The notes under the pieces are model-generated. The model worked only from the letters and a program-made list of their open reading frames with translations, was not told the origin of the DNA and made no database searches. This document shows positions 53,359 to 63,424 of a stretch of DNA of 64,000 nucleotides, one piece after another. This DNA comes from Anaerolineales bacterium UBA2181 (GTDB lineage Bacteria; Chloroflexota; Anaerolineae; Promineifilales; UBA4811): assembly GCA_002328075.1 (NCBI GenBank), contig DCVT01000037.1, positions 85,336 through 149,335 of the forward strand, given 5' to 3'. Numbering within the stretch: position 1 is the stretch's first letter; every line of letters begins with the position of its first letter. The position numbers were made by a program, and so were the translations under genes.

Positions 53359-53387
53359 ATTATACCCGACTTGGGAAGCATTGCCAG
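53359..53387 (-). promoter_or_regulatory. Promoter of the kinase-nitrilase unit
   Basis: On the minus strand CTGGCA (53387-53382), 17-bp spacer, TATAAT (53364-53359), about 118 bp upstream of the chosen kinase start. The -35 matches four of six consensus bases. The remainder of 53242-53596 has no gene or repeat that could be supported. Confidence 0.55.
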
Positions 53388-53596
53388 GATTGGGCCAGCG
53401 GGACCCCGCTCCGGCCCTCCATCGGTCGGGCGGGTCTGTGCCCGGCCTGGTCCGGTACCGGGCAGGTCTGTCCGAGTCAGAGCCGCCCGGAGCAATTGGG
53501 CCGAAAACGGGAGCCAGTGGGTGGCCTGAACCAACATCGGGCCTGAGCGCTGGCACCGCCGCGCCCGGCGCTGCAGGTTGCCGCGGCGTATTTCAG

Positions 53597-53625
53597 TTGC
53601 TGCTCCGGCACGGCTCTGCTACAAT
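53597..53625 (+). promoter_or_regulatory. Promoter of the alpha/beta hydrolase gene
   Basis: TTGCTG (53597-53602), 17-bp spacer, TACAAT (53620-53625) with the TG extension in front (TGCTACAAT). It lies 88 bp before ATG 53714. Confidence 0.62.
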
Positions 53626-53713
53626 GCGACAATTACCTGGGGCCGAGGCGTTGACGCTGGCGACCCGTTCCGGCGTCTGGCATCGGCCCCGATTTGCGTC
53701 GAGCGGGGTTGCC

Positions 53714-54598
53714 ATGTTGCTTCAGGACTATTCTTTTCGGGGCGAAACCCGGGTGTTGGATGCTGCGGCGCGCACTGAAGCGCCGGGAGCGTTCACCGAG
53801 CTGGCGGACGGGACGGTCCACTATGAACTCGCAGGGCCTGAACGGGGGCAGCCGGTGGTGTTGATTCACGGTTTTTCGGTGCCGTGCTACACCTGGGATG
53901 CGACCTTGCCCGCGCTGGTGAATGCCGGCTTTAGGGTTCTGCGTTACGATCTCTACGGCCGCGGCTATTCGGACCGGCCGGACCTGAACTACGACAACCG
54001 GCTGTTTGAGCGTCAGTTGCTGAACCTGATTGCGGCTTTGCGGTTAAGAGAGCCGGTTGACCTGGTGGGGCTCTCCATGGGCGGGGCAATTGCGATACAC
54101 CTGGCGGCGCGGCACCCGGCGCTGGTACGCCGGCTCTGCCTGGTCAGCCCGGCCGGATTGCCGCTGCCGACTCCGTGGTACGCTCGATTCATCACCGCGC
54201 CCCGACTGGGCGAGCGGTTGTTGGACTGGGTGGGTGATCGGGTGTTGGTGGGAGGCTTGACGGACGACTTTTTCCGGCCGGAGCGGATGGGCGAGTACCA
54301 GACTCGTTACCGCGACCAGATGCGGTTCGTCGGATTCAGGCGCGCGCTGCTGTCCACGCTGCGCAGCGGACTGGTCACCGGGGCGGCCGAAGCGTACGCA
54401 GAGGTAGGGCGACAAGAACGGCCGGTCCTGCTGATCTGGGGCCGGCATGACCGGGTGGTGCCGTTCCGCACCAGCGCCCAGGTGCTGAAATCGATACCTC
54501 AGGCAGAGTTGCAGACGGTGGAGCAAGCCGGGCACGTCTCGCACTATGAGCAGCCGGAGGTGGTGACGCCGCTCCTGATAGGTTTTCTGCAGCGGTAG
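53714..54598 (+). CDS. Alpha/beta-hydrolase
   Basis: 294 residues from ATG 53714. Oxyanion segment VVLIHGFSVPCYTWD (about 50-64), nucleophile elbow LVGLSMGGAIA with the catalytic Ser near residue 119, acid in LIWGRHDRVVPF (Asp about 244) and His in EQAGHVSHYEQPE. Typical for hydrolases of esters or C-C bonds such as meta-cleavage products; the substrate is not known. An in-frame extension to 53138 overlaps the divergent kinase and two promoters and is not coding. Confidence 0.88.
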   Translation: MLLQDYSFRGETRVLDAAARTEAPGAFTELADGTVHYELAGPERGQPVVLIHGFSVPCYTWDATLPALVNAGFRVLRYDLYGRGYSDRPDLNYDNRLFERQLLNLIAALRLREPVDLVGLSMGGAIAIHLAARHPALVRRLCLVSPAGLPLPTPWYARFITAPRLGERLLDWVGDRVLVGGLTDDFFRPERMGEYQTRYRDQMRFVGFRRALLSTLRSGLVTGAAEAYAEVGRQERPVLLIWGRHDRVVPFRTSAQVLKSIPQAELQTVEQAGHVSHYEQPEVVTPLLIGFLQR

Positions 54599-54702
54599 CG
54601 TGGCGTGGGCTTGGCGAATCCCGGGCGGCAGCGCTCGCCGCAGCGTTATAGGGGTGGTCGCCGGGTTCGATTCTGGAAACCCGACAACCGAGAGTGGAGG
54701 CA

Positions 54703-55260
54703 ATGGCAGAGCAACCGACGTTGGAGAGCCCGAGACTGATTCTGAGGCCGTTTGTGGTGGCGGATGCGCCCACAGTGCAGCGTTTGGCGGGCGAAAGGGC
54801 CGTTGCCGATACCACCATGAACGTTCCCCATCCCTACCCGGACGGGGCGGCCGAGGAGTGGATCGCCACCCACCGACCGGCCTTTGACCGGGGGGAATCG
54901 GCCGTCTTTGCCATGGTTCTGCGCCAGACCGGGGCACTGGTGGGCGCAATGGGGCTGGTGCTGCGGCCGGATTTCGAGCGGGCCGAGCTGGGGTACTGGG
55001 TGGGCCAGCCGTACTGGGGCCGGGGATACTGCACCGAGGCGGCCCGGGTTGTGGTGGCGTTTGGTTTTTGTCACATGGGGTTGAACCGAATCTACGCCTG
55101 GCACCTGGCACGCAATCCGGCCTCGGGACGGGTGATGGAAAAGGTGGGCATGGCATATGAGGGTTGCGCCCGGCAGCACGTGATCAAGTGGGACCGGCAC
55201 GAGGACCTGGTGCTGCGCGGGCTGCTGCGCAGCGAATGGAAAGCCCAACAGCCGGAATAG
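54703..55260 (+). CDS. GNAT acetyltransferase (RimJ/RimL-like)
   Basis: 185 residues. Typical start PRLILRPFVVADAPTVQRLAG and acetyl-CoA site ELGYWVGQPYWGRGYCTEAA, then RIYAWHLARNPASGRVMEKVGM. It would acetylate an amino group on a protein N-terminus or small molecule. ATG 54703 is close to GGAGG; GTG 54694 is the alternative. It converges with the exporter operon. Confidence 0.88.
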   Translation: MAEQPTLESPRLILRPFVVADAPTVQRLAGERAVADTTMNVPHPYPDGAAEEWIATHRPAFDRGESAVFAMVLRQTGALVGAMGLVLRPDFERAELGYWVGQPYWGRGYCTEAARVVVAFGFCHMGLNRIYAWHLARNPASGRVMEKVGMAYEGCARQHVIKWDRHEDLVLRGLLRSEWKAQQPE

Positions 55261-55354
55261 GTGGACGGACTTGACGAGTGCAGTCCTGCCCATCACGGTG
55301 GCGGCCAACCGCCCGTCGTCCCGTGTCTCGGTCTGGCTGGAGTTTGCTATGGCC

Positions 55355-56536
55355 TCAAGCCACTTCCCGGCGCACCGTCAGAGCTCCCAGAGCCACAAAG
55401 ACGATGGCAAACGTTGCCAGAATGAGCAGGTTGGGCCAGATGGCGGTCAGGTTCAGACCGCGCAGCATTATGTCCCGTAGGGCGCGGTTGGCGTAGGAAA
55501 GCGGCATCAGGTAAGCCAGCGGCCGGAGGTAACCCGGCAACTCTTCCAGCGGCCAGACCATTCCGCTCAGCAGCGCTTGCGGGATGATGATGATGGGGAT
55601 GAACTGGATGACCTGGAACTCGTTACGGGCAAAGGTGGAGGCCAGGATGCCCAGACCGACGCCTACCAGCGCCAGCAGCGCCACAACCAGGAAAAGGAGC
55701 GCCAGGCTGCCCAGATAGTGGATCTTGATCACCCAGATGGTGAACAGGAGGATCACTGCCACCTGGATGAGAGCGACGATCCCCAGGCCACCCAGGTACC
55801 CCAAGATGATCTCCAGCCGGGTAACCGGCGTGGCCAGCAGACGCTCCATCGTTCCCTGCGAACGCTCACGCAGGAACGCGACGCAAGTGAGCAAAAAGAC
55901 GAAAAAGAAAGAGAGAAAGGCAATATACACCGGCGCGATGTAATCCATCAGGTCGAACGAGCTGCCGGCATAGAGGTAGGTCGTGTTCACCGTCACCGGC
56001 AGCCCAACTGCCTGCGACTCCGACTGGCCGTCTGTGGGTTGGGATGCGGTTGCCCCGACCCGGTTCAGCCCGACCATCGCTTTAACGGCGCCCTCGGTGA
56101 TCCGCGCGGCGATCAATTGGCTGCGGCCGGGATTGGACCCCTCCAATCGCAGGTCGAGGAAAGCCCGGTGTCCGGGGCTGCTGAGCAGTTGTACGGTGAA
56201 ATCGGCCGGGAAGGTCACTACGCCCTGCGCGCTCCCGTCACGCAGCCGCTCGTCTATCTCTTCCAACCGGAGCGGTATCAGGTCAAAGGCCCCGCTGGCC
56301 GCCAGCTCGTCGATGATGCGCTGTCCAGCAGCCAGGTTCCCTATGCCGGGAAGCTTCATCCCTATGTCCTGGTTGACGACCCCCAGCGGAATGACGGCGG
56401 CTTCGGCGCGAAAGAGGATGGCTCCCAACGCGAGCATCAACATGGGCGCTACAATCACCAGCGCCACCGTGCGCCGATCGTGTGCGATCTGGCGCACGAC
56501 CCGGCGGGCCAGTGCCACCACCCGTTTTCTGTTCAT
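55355..56536 (-). CDS. ABC-2 type exporter permease
   Basis: 393 residues. One N-terminal helix (LVIVAPMLMLALGAILF) is followed by a large extracytoplasmic domain (about 45-215) and a cluster of helices (about 220-390) with EGTMERLLATPVTRLEIILGY-type wording (SQGTMERLLATPVTRLE), the ABC2_membrane_3 arrangement of YhiH/YbhS-like drug exporters. GGGAGGT precedes ATG 56536. It pairs with the ATPase upstream. Confidence 0.92.
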   Translation of the reverse strand: MNRKRVVALARRVVRQIAHDRRTVALVIVAPMLMLALGAILFRAEAAVIPLGVVNQDIGMKLPGIGNLAAGQRIIDELAASGAFDLIPLRLEEIDERLRDGSAQGVVTFPADFTVQLLSSPGHRAFLDLRLEGSNPGRSQLIAARITEGAVKAMVGLNRVGATASQPTDGQSESQAVGLPVTVNTTYLYAGSSFDLMDYIAPVYIAFLSFFFVFLLTCVAFLRERSQGTMERLLATPVTRLEIILGYLGGLGIVALIQVAVILLFTIWVIKIHYLGSLALLFLVVALLALVGVGLGILASTFARNEFQVIQFIPIIIIPQALLSGMVWPLEELPGYLRPLAYLMPLSYANRALRDIMLRGLNLTAIWPNLLILATFAIVFVALGALTVRREVA

Positions 56537-56615
56537 CGCCTACCTCCCTGGAGATACGACCGGCTGCCAGCTACCGGCCGAAATGCCGGGCGTCCACTGC
56601 CCTGCGCCATGCGTC

Positions 56616-57338
56616 CTACTCCTCACGGCTGGCATAGTGCAAGAATGCCTCTTCCAGCGTGGCCGCGCCGGCCCCGGAACGCAGCGCTGCCGCCGAACCC
56701 TCCGCCAGCAAACGACCCTGACGCATGAATCCCAATTGGTCGCAACGTTCGGCTTCGTCCATCACGTGGCTGGATACCACGATCGTCACTCCCTCGGCCG
56801 CCAGGCTCCGAAAATGGGCCCAAAAGGCGACCCGCAACTGGGGATCCACGCCCACTGTGGGTTCGTCCAGCAGCAGCACCTGCGGCCGGTGGACCAGCGT
56901 GCATGCCAGGGAGAGACGTTGCTTCATGCCACCCGAGAGGGTCCGCACCAGGCTGTTCGCCCGGTCCGTCAGGCCGACCAGTTCCAGGACCTGAGCGACG
57001 CGCTCCCGACCGATAGGCTGACCTGCGCTGCACATGGCGCCGAAAAAGCCCAAGTTCTCCTGCGCCGAAAGGTCGTCATACAGCGCGCTGGCCTGGGTCA
57101 TGTAACCCACCCGGGCCAGGATCGGCTTGTTTGGCATCGGCTGGCCCAACACGGTTACCCAACCGGAGGTCGCCCGCAGCAGGCCGATCAGCAATCGTAT
57201 CAGCGTGGTCTTGCCCGAGCCATTGGGTCCCAGCAGGCCATAAATCTCGCCGGCCTGGACCGTCACATCCAGTCCGTCCACCGCCCGGATGGGGCCGAAA
57301 TGCTTCTGCAACGCTTGGGTGCGGATCACTGGTTCCAT
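56616..57338 (-). CDS. ABC-2 type exporter ATPase
   Basis: 240 residues from ATG 57338, with GAGAGGAT upstream. Walker A GPNGSGKTT (about 38-46), Q-loop GYMTQASALYDDLS, signature TLSGGMKQRLSL (about 137-148), Walker B LLLDEPTVGVDP and SSHVMDEAERCD. This is the CcmA/DrrA-like group powering lipid or drug export. An in-frame extension to 57491 covers the operator-like repeats and is not used. It lies downstream of the TetR gene in the same orientation. Confidence 0.93.
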   Translation of the reverse strand: MEPVIRTQALQKHFGPIRAVDGLDVTVQAGEIYGLLGPNGSGKTTLIRLLIGLLRATSGWVTVLGQPMPNKPILARVGYMTQASALYDDLSAQENLGFFGAMCSAGQPIGRERVAQVLELVGLTDRANSLVRTLSGGMKQRLSLACTLVHRPQVLLLDEPTVGVDPQLRVAFWAHFRSLAAEGVTIVVSSHVMDEAERCDQLGFMRQGRLLAEGSAAALRSGAGAATLEEAFLHYASREE

Positions 57339-57373
57339 GGGATCCTCTCTCTTATTGGCTGTCTCCAGCGTGA

Positions 57374-57409
57374 TGCGTGACGCGCGAACCGACCTGCGTG
57401 ACGTGCGAA
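57374..57409. repeat. Two 15-bp direct repeats spaced 21 bp apart
   Basis: TGCGTGACGCGCGAA (57374-57388) and TGCGTGACGTGCGAA (57395-57409) differ at one base and are two helical turns apart, in the 180-bp gap between the TetR gene and the exporter ATPase. The position fits a pair of regulator-binding sites. Confidence 0.5.
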
Positions 57410-57518
57410 TTAGACTGCGGCTGCAGCGCGCCGAGTTCCCCAACGATGACCGGCCGCGGAGCGTGCAGCGCGGCGAGCCGGCGCCTGGCATTTCCTGGGG
57501 AGGAGGGCGAATTGCCGG

Positions 57519-58235
57519 TCACGGTTCAAGTGTCTGGACGAGTGTCCCATTCAGAAAGAGATCAACAAACTGCTCCACCACCGACTCGGCGCTCAGACCG
57601 CCGGCCAACGGCTCCGGCACCAGAGCTTCGCTCATGTTGTAGGAGAAAAAGATGCCAAAGAAAGCCTGGGCCATCACCTCTGGGTCTAACGGCCGGACCC
57701 GGCGGGCGGCCATCTGGCGGCGGAGGTAGCCGGCCAGCATCTGCCTCAGCTGGAGCGGCATCCGGCCGACCACCGGTCGCAACTCTGGCACCTGCTCTGC
57801 CTCACACAGGATCAGGCGAAGCGACGTACGACGCGCGGCCATGATCTCCTGGAAATAGCGGCCCAGCCGGAGCATGTCTTGGCGATAGTCGCCGGTCAGG
57901 GTGTCATCCAACATGGCCGCCAGGTCGGACAGGCCGGAAAACTGCTCGATGACCGCTACCAATAGGTTGAGTTTGGTGCCAAAGTGGCGAAACAGCGTGA
58001 CCTCGTTGACGCCGGCGGCCGCGGCCAGCGTGCGTGTGGTGGCCCGGGTGTACCCTTTGGCGGCAAACAGCTCAGCCGCGGCGCGCAAAAGGCGTTGGCG
58101 CGTGAGATCCGCCGGCTGGCCTTGACCGGGTTCGACCAACCGAGCTCCCGCGATGCCAGAGGCGGCCGCCGACCAGGATGAAGGGGCCCCGGAAGCCGGT
58201 GGTCGCTGTCCGTCCGGGGACATGGGGCCGGTCAT
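57519..58235 (-). CDS. TetR-family transcriptional regulator
   Basis: 238 residues. A disordered Pro/Ser/Ala-rich N-terminal stretch of about 40 residues precedes the TetR helix-turn-helix (TRQRLLRAAAELFAAKGY, then TLAAAAGVNEVTLFRHFGTK, about 45-90). The rest is an all-helical ligand domain. It heads the exporter operon and likely represses it until an effector, perhaps an aromatic compound, binds. The start ATG 58235 has GGAG ten bases upstream. Confidence 0.9.
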   Translation of the reverse strand: MTGPMSPDGQRPPASGAPSSWSAAASGIAGARLVEPGQGQPADLTRQRLLRAAAELFAAKGYTRATTRTLAAAAGVNEVTLFRHFGTKLNLLVAVIEQFSGLSDLAAMLDDTLTGDYRQDMLRLGRYFQEIMAARRTSLRLILCEAEQVPELRPVVGRMPLQLRQMLAGYLRRQMAARRVRPLDPEVMAQAFFGIFFSYNMSEALVPEPLAGGLSAESVVEQFVDLFLNGTLVQTLEP

Positions 58236-58377
58236 GCCGGGCAGACTCCAGTCGGTAGTGGTGTGGTTGGGTCCGGCCGTCTGGGCCGGCCGAGGGTCGC
58301 CGCCGCGAAAGCCACCGGACGAATCAATTGCGATTCTCCGCCACCAGGTGAGGGTTACGAATCAACTCAAGCTGTCG

Positions 58378-58428
58378 ATGCATGTGTGCACTTGCTTGCA
58401 TGATATTCCGGCTGGGCAGGTTTGTCAA
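58378..58428 (-). promoter_or_regulatory. TetR-gene promoter with a flanking ATGCA/TGCAT repeat
   Basis: On the minus strand TTGACA (58428-58423), 17-bp spacer, TATCAT (58405-58400). An inverted pair ATGCA (58378-58382) and TGCAT (58397-58401) spans the predicted start of transcription, a possible autorepressor site. Elsewhere in 58236-58745 no gene was recognised. Confidence 0.65.
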
Positions 58429-58745
58429 GCATCGGACGACGATTCGCGAATCGGTATCTGCCTGGCGAGGCGGCCGCAATCGCCCTGTCAGCCGGCGACG
58501 CCCCGCGGACAAACTGCAAGCGCAGGGCATGGGGCGGTATCGGTGAAGCAGAAATCCCACGCGAGAGTCGCGGTCAGCCCGGCTCAGAGTCGCCCGCCCG
58601 CGCCGCCACGAGAGCCAGCGCCGAATCAGGCCGGTGCCATCAGGTTCGGGCGGACAGGGTGTGCGAGCCAGGCGACGGCCGACCCGGCGCCGTGGATCCA
58701 ACACGCACCCGGTGGCTGAGCGTTGGTTGGTTGTCCGGGGCCGGA

Positions 58746-61211
<2,466 letters not shown>

Positions 61212-61239
61212 ATCGGCGCCCCTCGACCGGCGGCCTGAT

Positions 61240-61443
61240 TCAGGCCGCCGGGTAGTTTATCTCGGCCAACAACGCTCTGATCTTGTCCTCGGACGCGGGC
61301 GCTTCAAACACAATGGTTGCCGTCTTGGTCTCCGCACTGGCGCTCACCTGGCTCACGCCCTCCAGCCCGCTCACCTCGGACTCGATGGCGCGGACGCAAT
61401 GGCCGCAAGAAATATTGGGGATCGAATACGTTACGGTGGTCAT
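61240..61443 (-). CDS. copZ: Copper chaperone, HMA domain
   Basis: 67 residues: one heavy-metal-associated domain with Cys13-Cys16 in NISCGHC. It would carry Cu(I) to CopA. ATG 61443 has GGAG eight bases upstream; the in-frame ATG at 61455 is possible. Genes csoR, copZ and copA follow one another with gaps of 58 and 28 bp. Confidence 0.93.
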   Translation of the reverse strand: MTTVTYSIPNISCGHCVRAIESEVSGLEGVSQVSASAETKTATIVFEAPASEDKIRALLAEINYPAA

Positions 61444-61501
61444 CTGTTTCTCCATTTCTTTCAGTTGCCTTGGTTTTCTGACCTGGGCCGGTTCTCGGCC
61501 G

Positions 61502-61768
61502 CTACTTGTTGGCCGTCTGAAACACGTCCAGGATCTCCTGCAGAACGCGCTCGCGCTCTGCCTCGCTCTCACTGCGGATGGCCGTGGTGACGCACGAGTT
61601 GAGATGCCCGTTCAGGATCATGGCGCTCACCTGGCCCAGGGAGGCCTGCACCGCCTGGATCTGATGGATCACGTCAATGCAATACGCTCCCTGTTCCACC
61701 ATGCGCACCACCCCGTGCAGGTGGCCTTCGGCGTTTTTCAACCGTTTCAGCGCTTCCTCATGTTTCAT
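61502..61768 (-). CDS. csoR: Copper-sensing repressor CsoR
   Basis: 88 residues, all-helical DUF156 family. The Cu(I) ligands Cys30, His55 and Cys59 (GAYC, GHLNSC) match the Cys-His-Cys site of copper sensors. TAGGAG precedes ATG 61768; an upstream in-frame extension to 61822 runs through the operator and is not coding. The operator and promoter directly upstream imply autoregulation. Confidence 0.94.
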   Translation of the reverse strand: MKHEEALKRLKNAEGHLHGVVRMVEQGAYCIDVIHQIQAVQASLGQVSAMILNGHLNSCVTTAIRSESEAERERVLQEILDVFQTANK

Positions 61769-61779
61769 CGATCCAACTC

Positions 61780-61839
61780 CTACCCCCCCCCAGGGGGGAG
61801 GGGTGAATATATAATACCGCAATCTGTTTTATTTGTCAA
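61780..61839 (-). promoter_or_regulatory. csoR promoter and GC-rich CsoR operator
   Basis: On the minus strand TTGACA (61839-61834), 17-bp spacer, TATTAT (61816-61811). Immediately downstream a C-run/G-run dyad flanked by A/T (about 61780-61805) matches the form of known CsoR operators and would cover the start of transcription. Confidence 0.82.
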
Positions 61840-61962
61840 GAGCCAGCGTCAGACTCTGGAGATGTGACCGATCGAGGCACGGGATGAAGGTCAGGTTCAT
61901 CGCGTTATCCGGCAGGTATGAACCAAACTCCACACGCTCTTAACATTTCCTACACACCTTGC

Positions 61963-61971
61963 TGCTATACT
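61963..61971 (+). promoter_or_regulatory. Extended -10 element upstream of the DUF4405 gene
   Basis: TGCTATACT (TATACT at 61966-61971) lies 34 bp before GTG 62005; no good -35 at the standard distance, so reliance on the TG extension is assumed. Confidence 0.4.
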
Positions 61972-62004
61972 GTCGCCGGACATTCAGCGTATTGGGAGAA
62001 TAGA

Positions 62005-62784
62005 GTGAACAAAGCAAGAGTGAACTATTGGGTGGATGCCGGCATCGGCCTGGCCTTTGTGCTCAGCGCGGCGAGCGGCCTGGTGTTTCTGCTGCCCATG
62101 GAATGGACCGCCGGCGGAATTGTGGGAATCAGCATGCGGTCGTGGAGCCAGGTCCACACGTGGAGCAGCCTGGCGATGATCTCGGGGGTAGTGCTGCATG
62201 TGGTGTTGCACTGGAAATGGATCTCGGCCATGACCCGCTGCCTGGTGCCCAAGGTCAATGCGGCCGGCGCGCCGGCCGTCAGCCGCCGAAATGCGCTGGT
62301 GATGGCGGGTACGGTGGCGGTTGCGCTCACGTTTTCCGCGCTGGGCGCCAAGACGCTGCTGAAAGCGGTAGCCGCGGCGGATAACCCGTCTGGCGCCGCC
62401 GGCTCAGACGGACCGGCGCCACTGGCCGTTCAAACCGAGGGTTATGCGCCTGCACCAGCTGACAACCCGGCGGATGGATCGGCCGATGCCCCCGGGGAAA
62501 GCGTGACCGAGAGCGAGGCCGCAACTCGGGTTGAGGAACAGCCACAGGTTGAGCCCACGGCCCAGTCAAAAGCCTCGCGCACCAGCGAACCGACTGCCAC
62601 CCGCGAAACGCCGACGACTACAGTGAGCCCGTCGCCCACGCCCACGGCCGAACTGGCTCCGCTGACCGGGGTTGCCTGCCCCTTTGGCCTGGTGTACGAT
62701 CGGTATCCCGGCCGTTGCCGGCGCTACATCGACAAGGACGGCGACGGTTTCTGCGATCACTCGATCCCCGGCTCGGGCGCCTGA
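62005..62784 (+). CDS. DUF4405 membrane protein with Cys/Asp-rich C-terminal motif
   Basis: 259 residues from GTG 62005 (GGGAG upstream). Two or three N-terminal helices (VDAGIGLAFVLSAASGLVFLL and MISGVVLHVVLHWKWI) with histidines suited to heme resemble DUF4405/cytochrome b-like proteins. A further helix with SRRNALVMAGTVAVALTFS is followed by a Pro/Thr/Ser/Glu-rich linker (about 125-225) and a tail with CPFGLVYDRYPGRC and DKDGDGFCDHS, an Asp/Cys motif seen in Chloroflexota redox proteins. A role in membrane electron transfer is likely but unproven. Confidence 0.8.
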   Translation: MNKARVNYWVDAGIGLAFVLSAASGLVFLLPMEWTAGGIVGISMRSWSQVHTWSSLAMISGVVLHVVLHWKWISAMTRCLVPKVNAAGAPAVSRRNALVMAGTVAVALTFSALGAKTLLKAVAAADNPSGAAGSDGPAPLAVQTEGYAPAPADNPADGSADAPGESVTESEAATRVEEQPQVEPTAQSKASRTSEPTATRETPTTTVSPSPTPTAELAPLTGVACPFGLVYDRYPGRCRRYIDKDGDGFCDHSIPGSGA

Positions 62785-62930
62785 GGGATAGCCTTGCCGC
62801 TCTCCTCAGAGGGGATCGGCCGATTCCCCGGCAGGCCGGCCACCACTGCCGGCCGGGCGAGAGGGCAAGGCTCGGCGCGCAAAACCTCCAACCTTGCCGT
62901 TCTGCCGTTTGGTGGTCGAGCGCGATGATG

Positions 62931-62973
62931 AAAAAAAGAACGCGCCCGGCCAGAGTTCAGCCGGCCGGACGCG
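62931..62973 (-). terminator. Rho-independent terminator of the lysine-rich micro-gene
   Basis: Read on the minus strand, an 11-bp stem (62973-62963 with 62951-62941, one G-T pair) with an 11-base loop is followed by a T-rich tract (T-run opposite 62937-62931). It lies 39 bp after the stop of the 24-codon gene. Confidence 0.8.
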
Positions 62974-63012
62974 CCGAGCACAATAGAGAAAAAGCGGCCG
63001 CGATTTCGCAGT

Positions 63013-63087
63013 CTACTTTTTGTCCTTTTTGCCTGTGCCCTTTTTCTTCTTCTTGTCCTTTGCGGGTTTATCCTTGCCCTTTGCCAT
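63013..63087 (-). CDS. 24-residue lysine-rich small protein
   Basis: Frame MAKGKDKPAKDKKKKKG plus seven more residues, with 13 lysines in 24. It has its own control elements: an extended -10 (TGGTATAAT, -10 box at 63125-63120), AAGGGGTG seven bases before the ATG, and a terminator after the stop. The product is strongly basic and probably disordered; a nucleic-acid-binding or ribosome-associated role is a guess. No family is recognised. It was too short for ordinary gene finding. Confidence 0.62.
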   Translation of the reverse strand: MAKGKDKPAKDKKKKKGTGKKDKK

Positions 63088-63119
63088 CTTTCACCCCTTT
63101 CTATGCGCAACCGGGCACT

Positions 63120-63128
63120 ATTATACCA
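63120..63128 (-). promoter_or_regulatory. Extended -10 promoter of the lysine-rich micro-gene
   Basis: TGGTATAAT on the minus strand (63128-63120) is a full extended -10; there is no clear -35. The predicted leader is about 25 bases and contains the ribosome site. Confidence 0.6.
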
Positions 63129-63309
63129 CAGAAAACCCACGCCGGCCACAGCCAACCGATTCGCAAATTCCGTGCTCTCATACCCAGACTGGACGGAGGT
63201 GGTTGTGCGCCAGGCACCGCTCTGGCGGCAGCGGGCGGCGCCGCTTGGGCAACCTGACCCAAGCCGGTTCCCTCGTGGTCACCCGCCCGGTTGGCGCATG
63301 ATCCGGCTG

Positions 63310-63346
63310 ATTCTTGCGTCTCACCAACATTCTTGCGTCTCACCAA
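63310..63346. repeat. 18-bp tandem direct repeat
   Basis: ATTCTTGCGTCTCACCAA occurs at 63310-63327 and again at 63329-63346, a 19-bp period with no mismatch. It lies about 80 bp outside the transposase remnant and may mark the insertion-sequence end. The rest of 63129-63424 holds no supported gene. Confidence 0.75.
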
Positions 63347-63424
63347 TGTTGTTGTTCAGTGATTATGACACCCTATCTGTTCAATAAAAATGTCACCTTG
63401 CTTACCCACACGTCTCTGTTATGG

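Noticed and set aside
53138..53713. N-terminal extension of the alpha/beta hydrolase
   Set aside because: It would overlap the divergent kinase gene and two promoters; the conserved protein starts near 53714.
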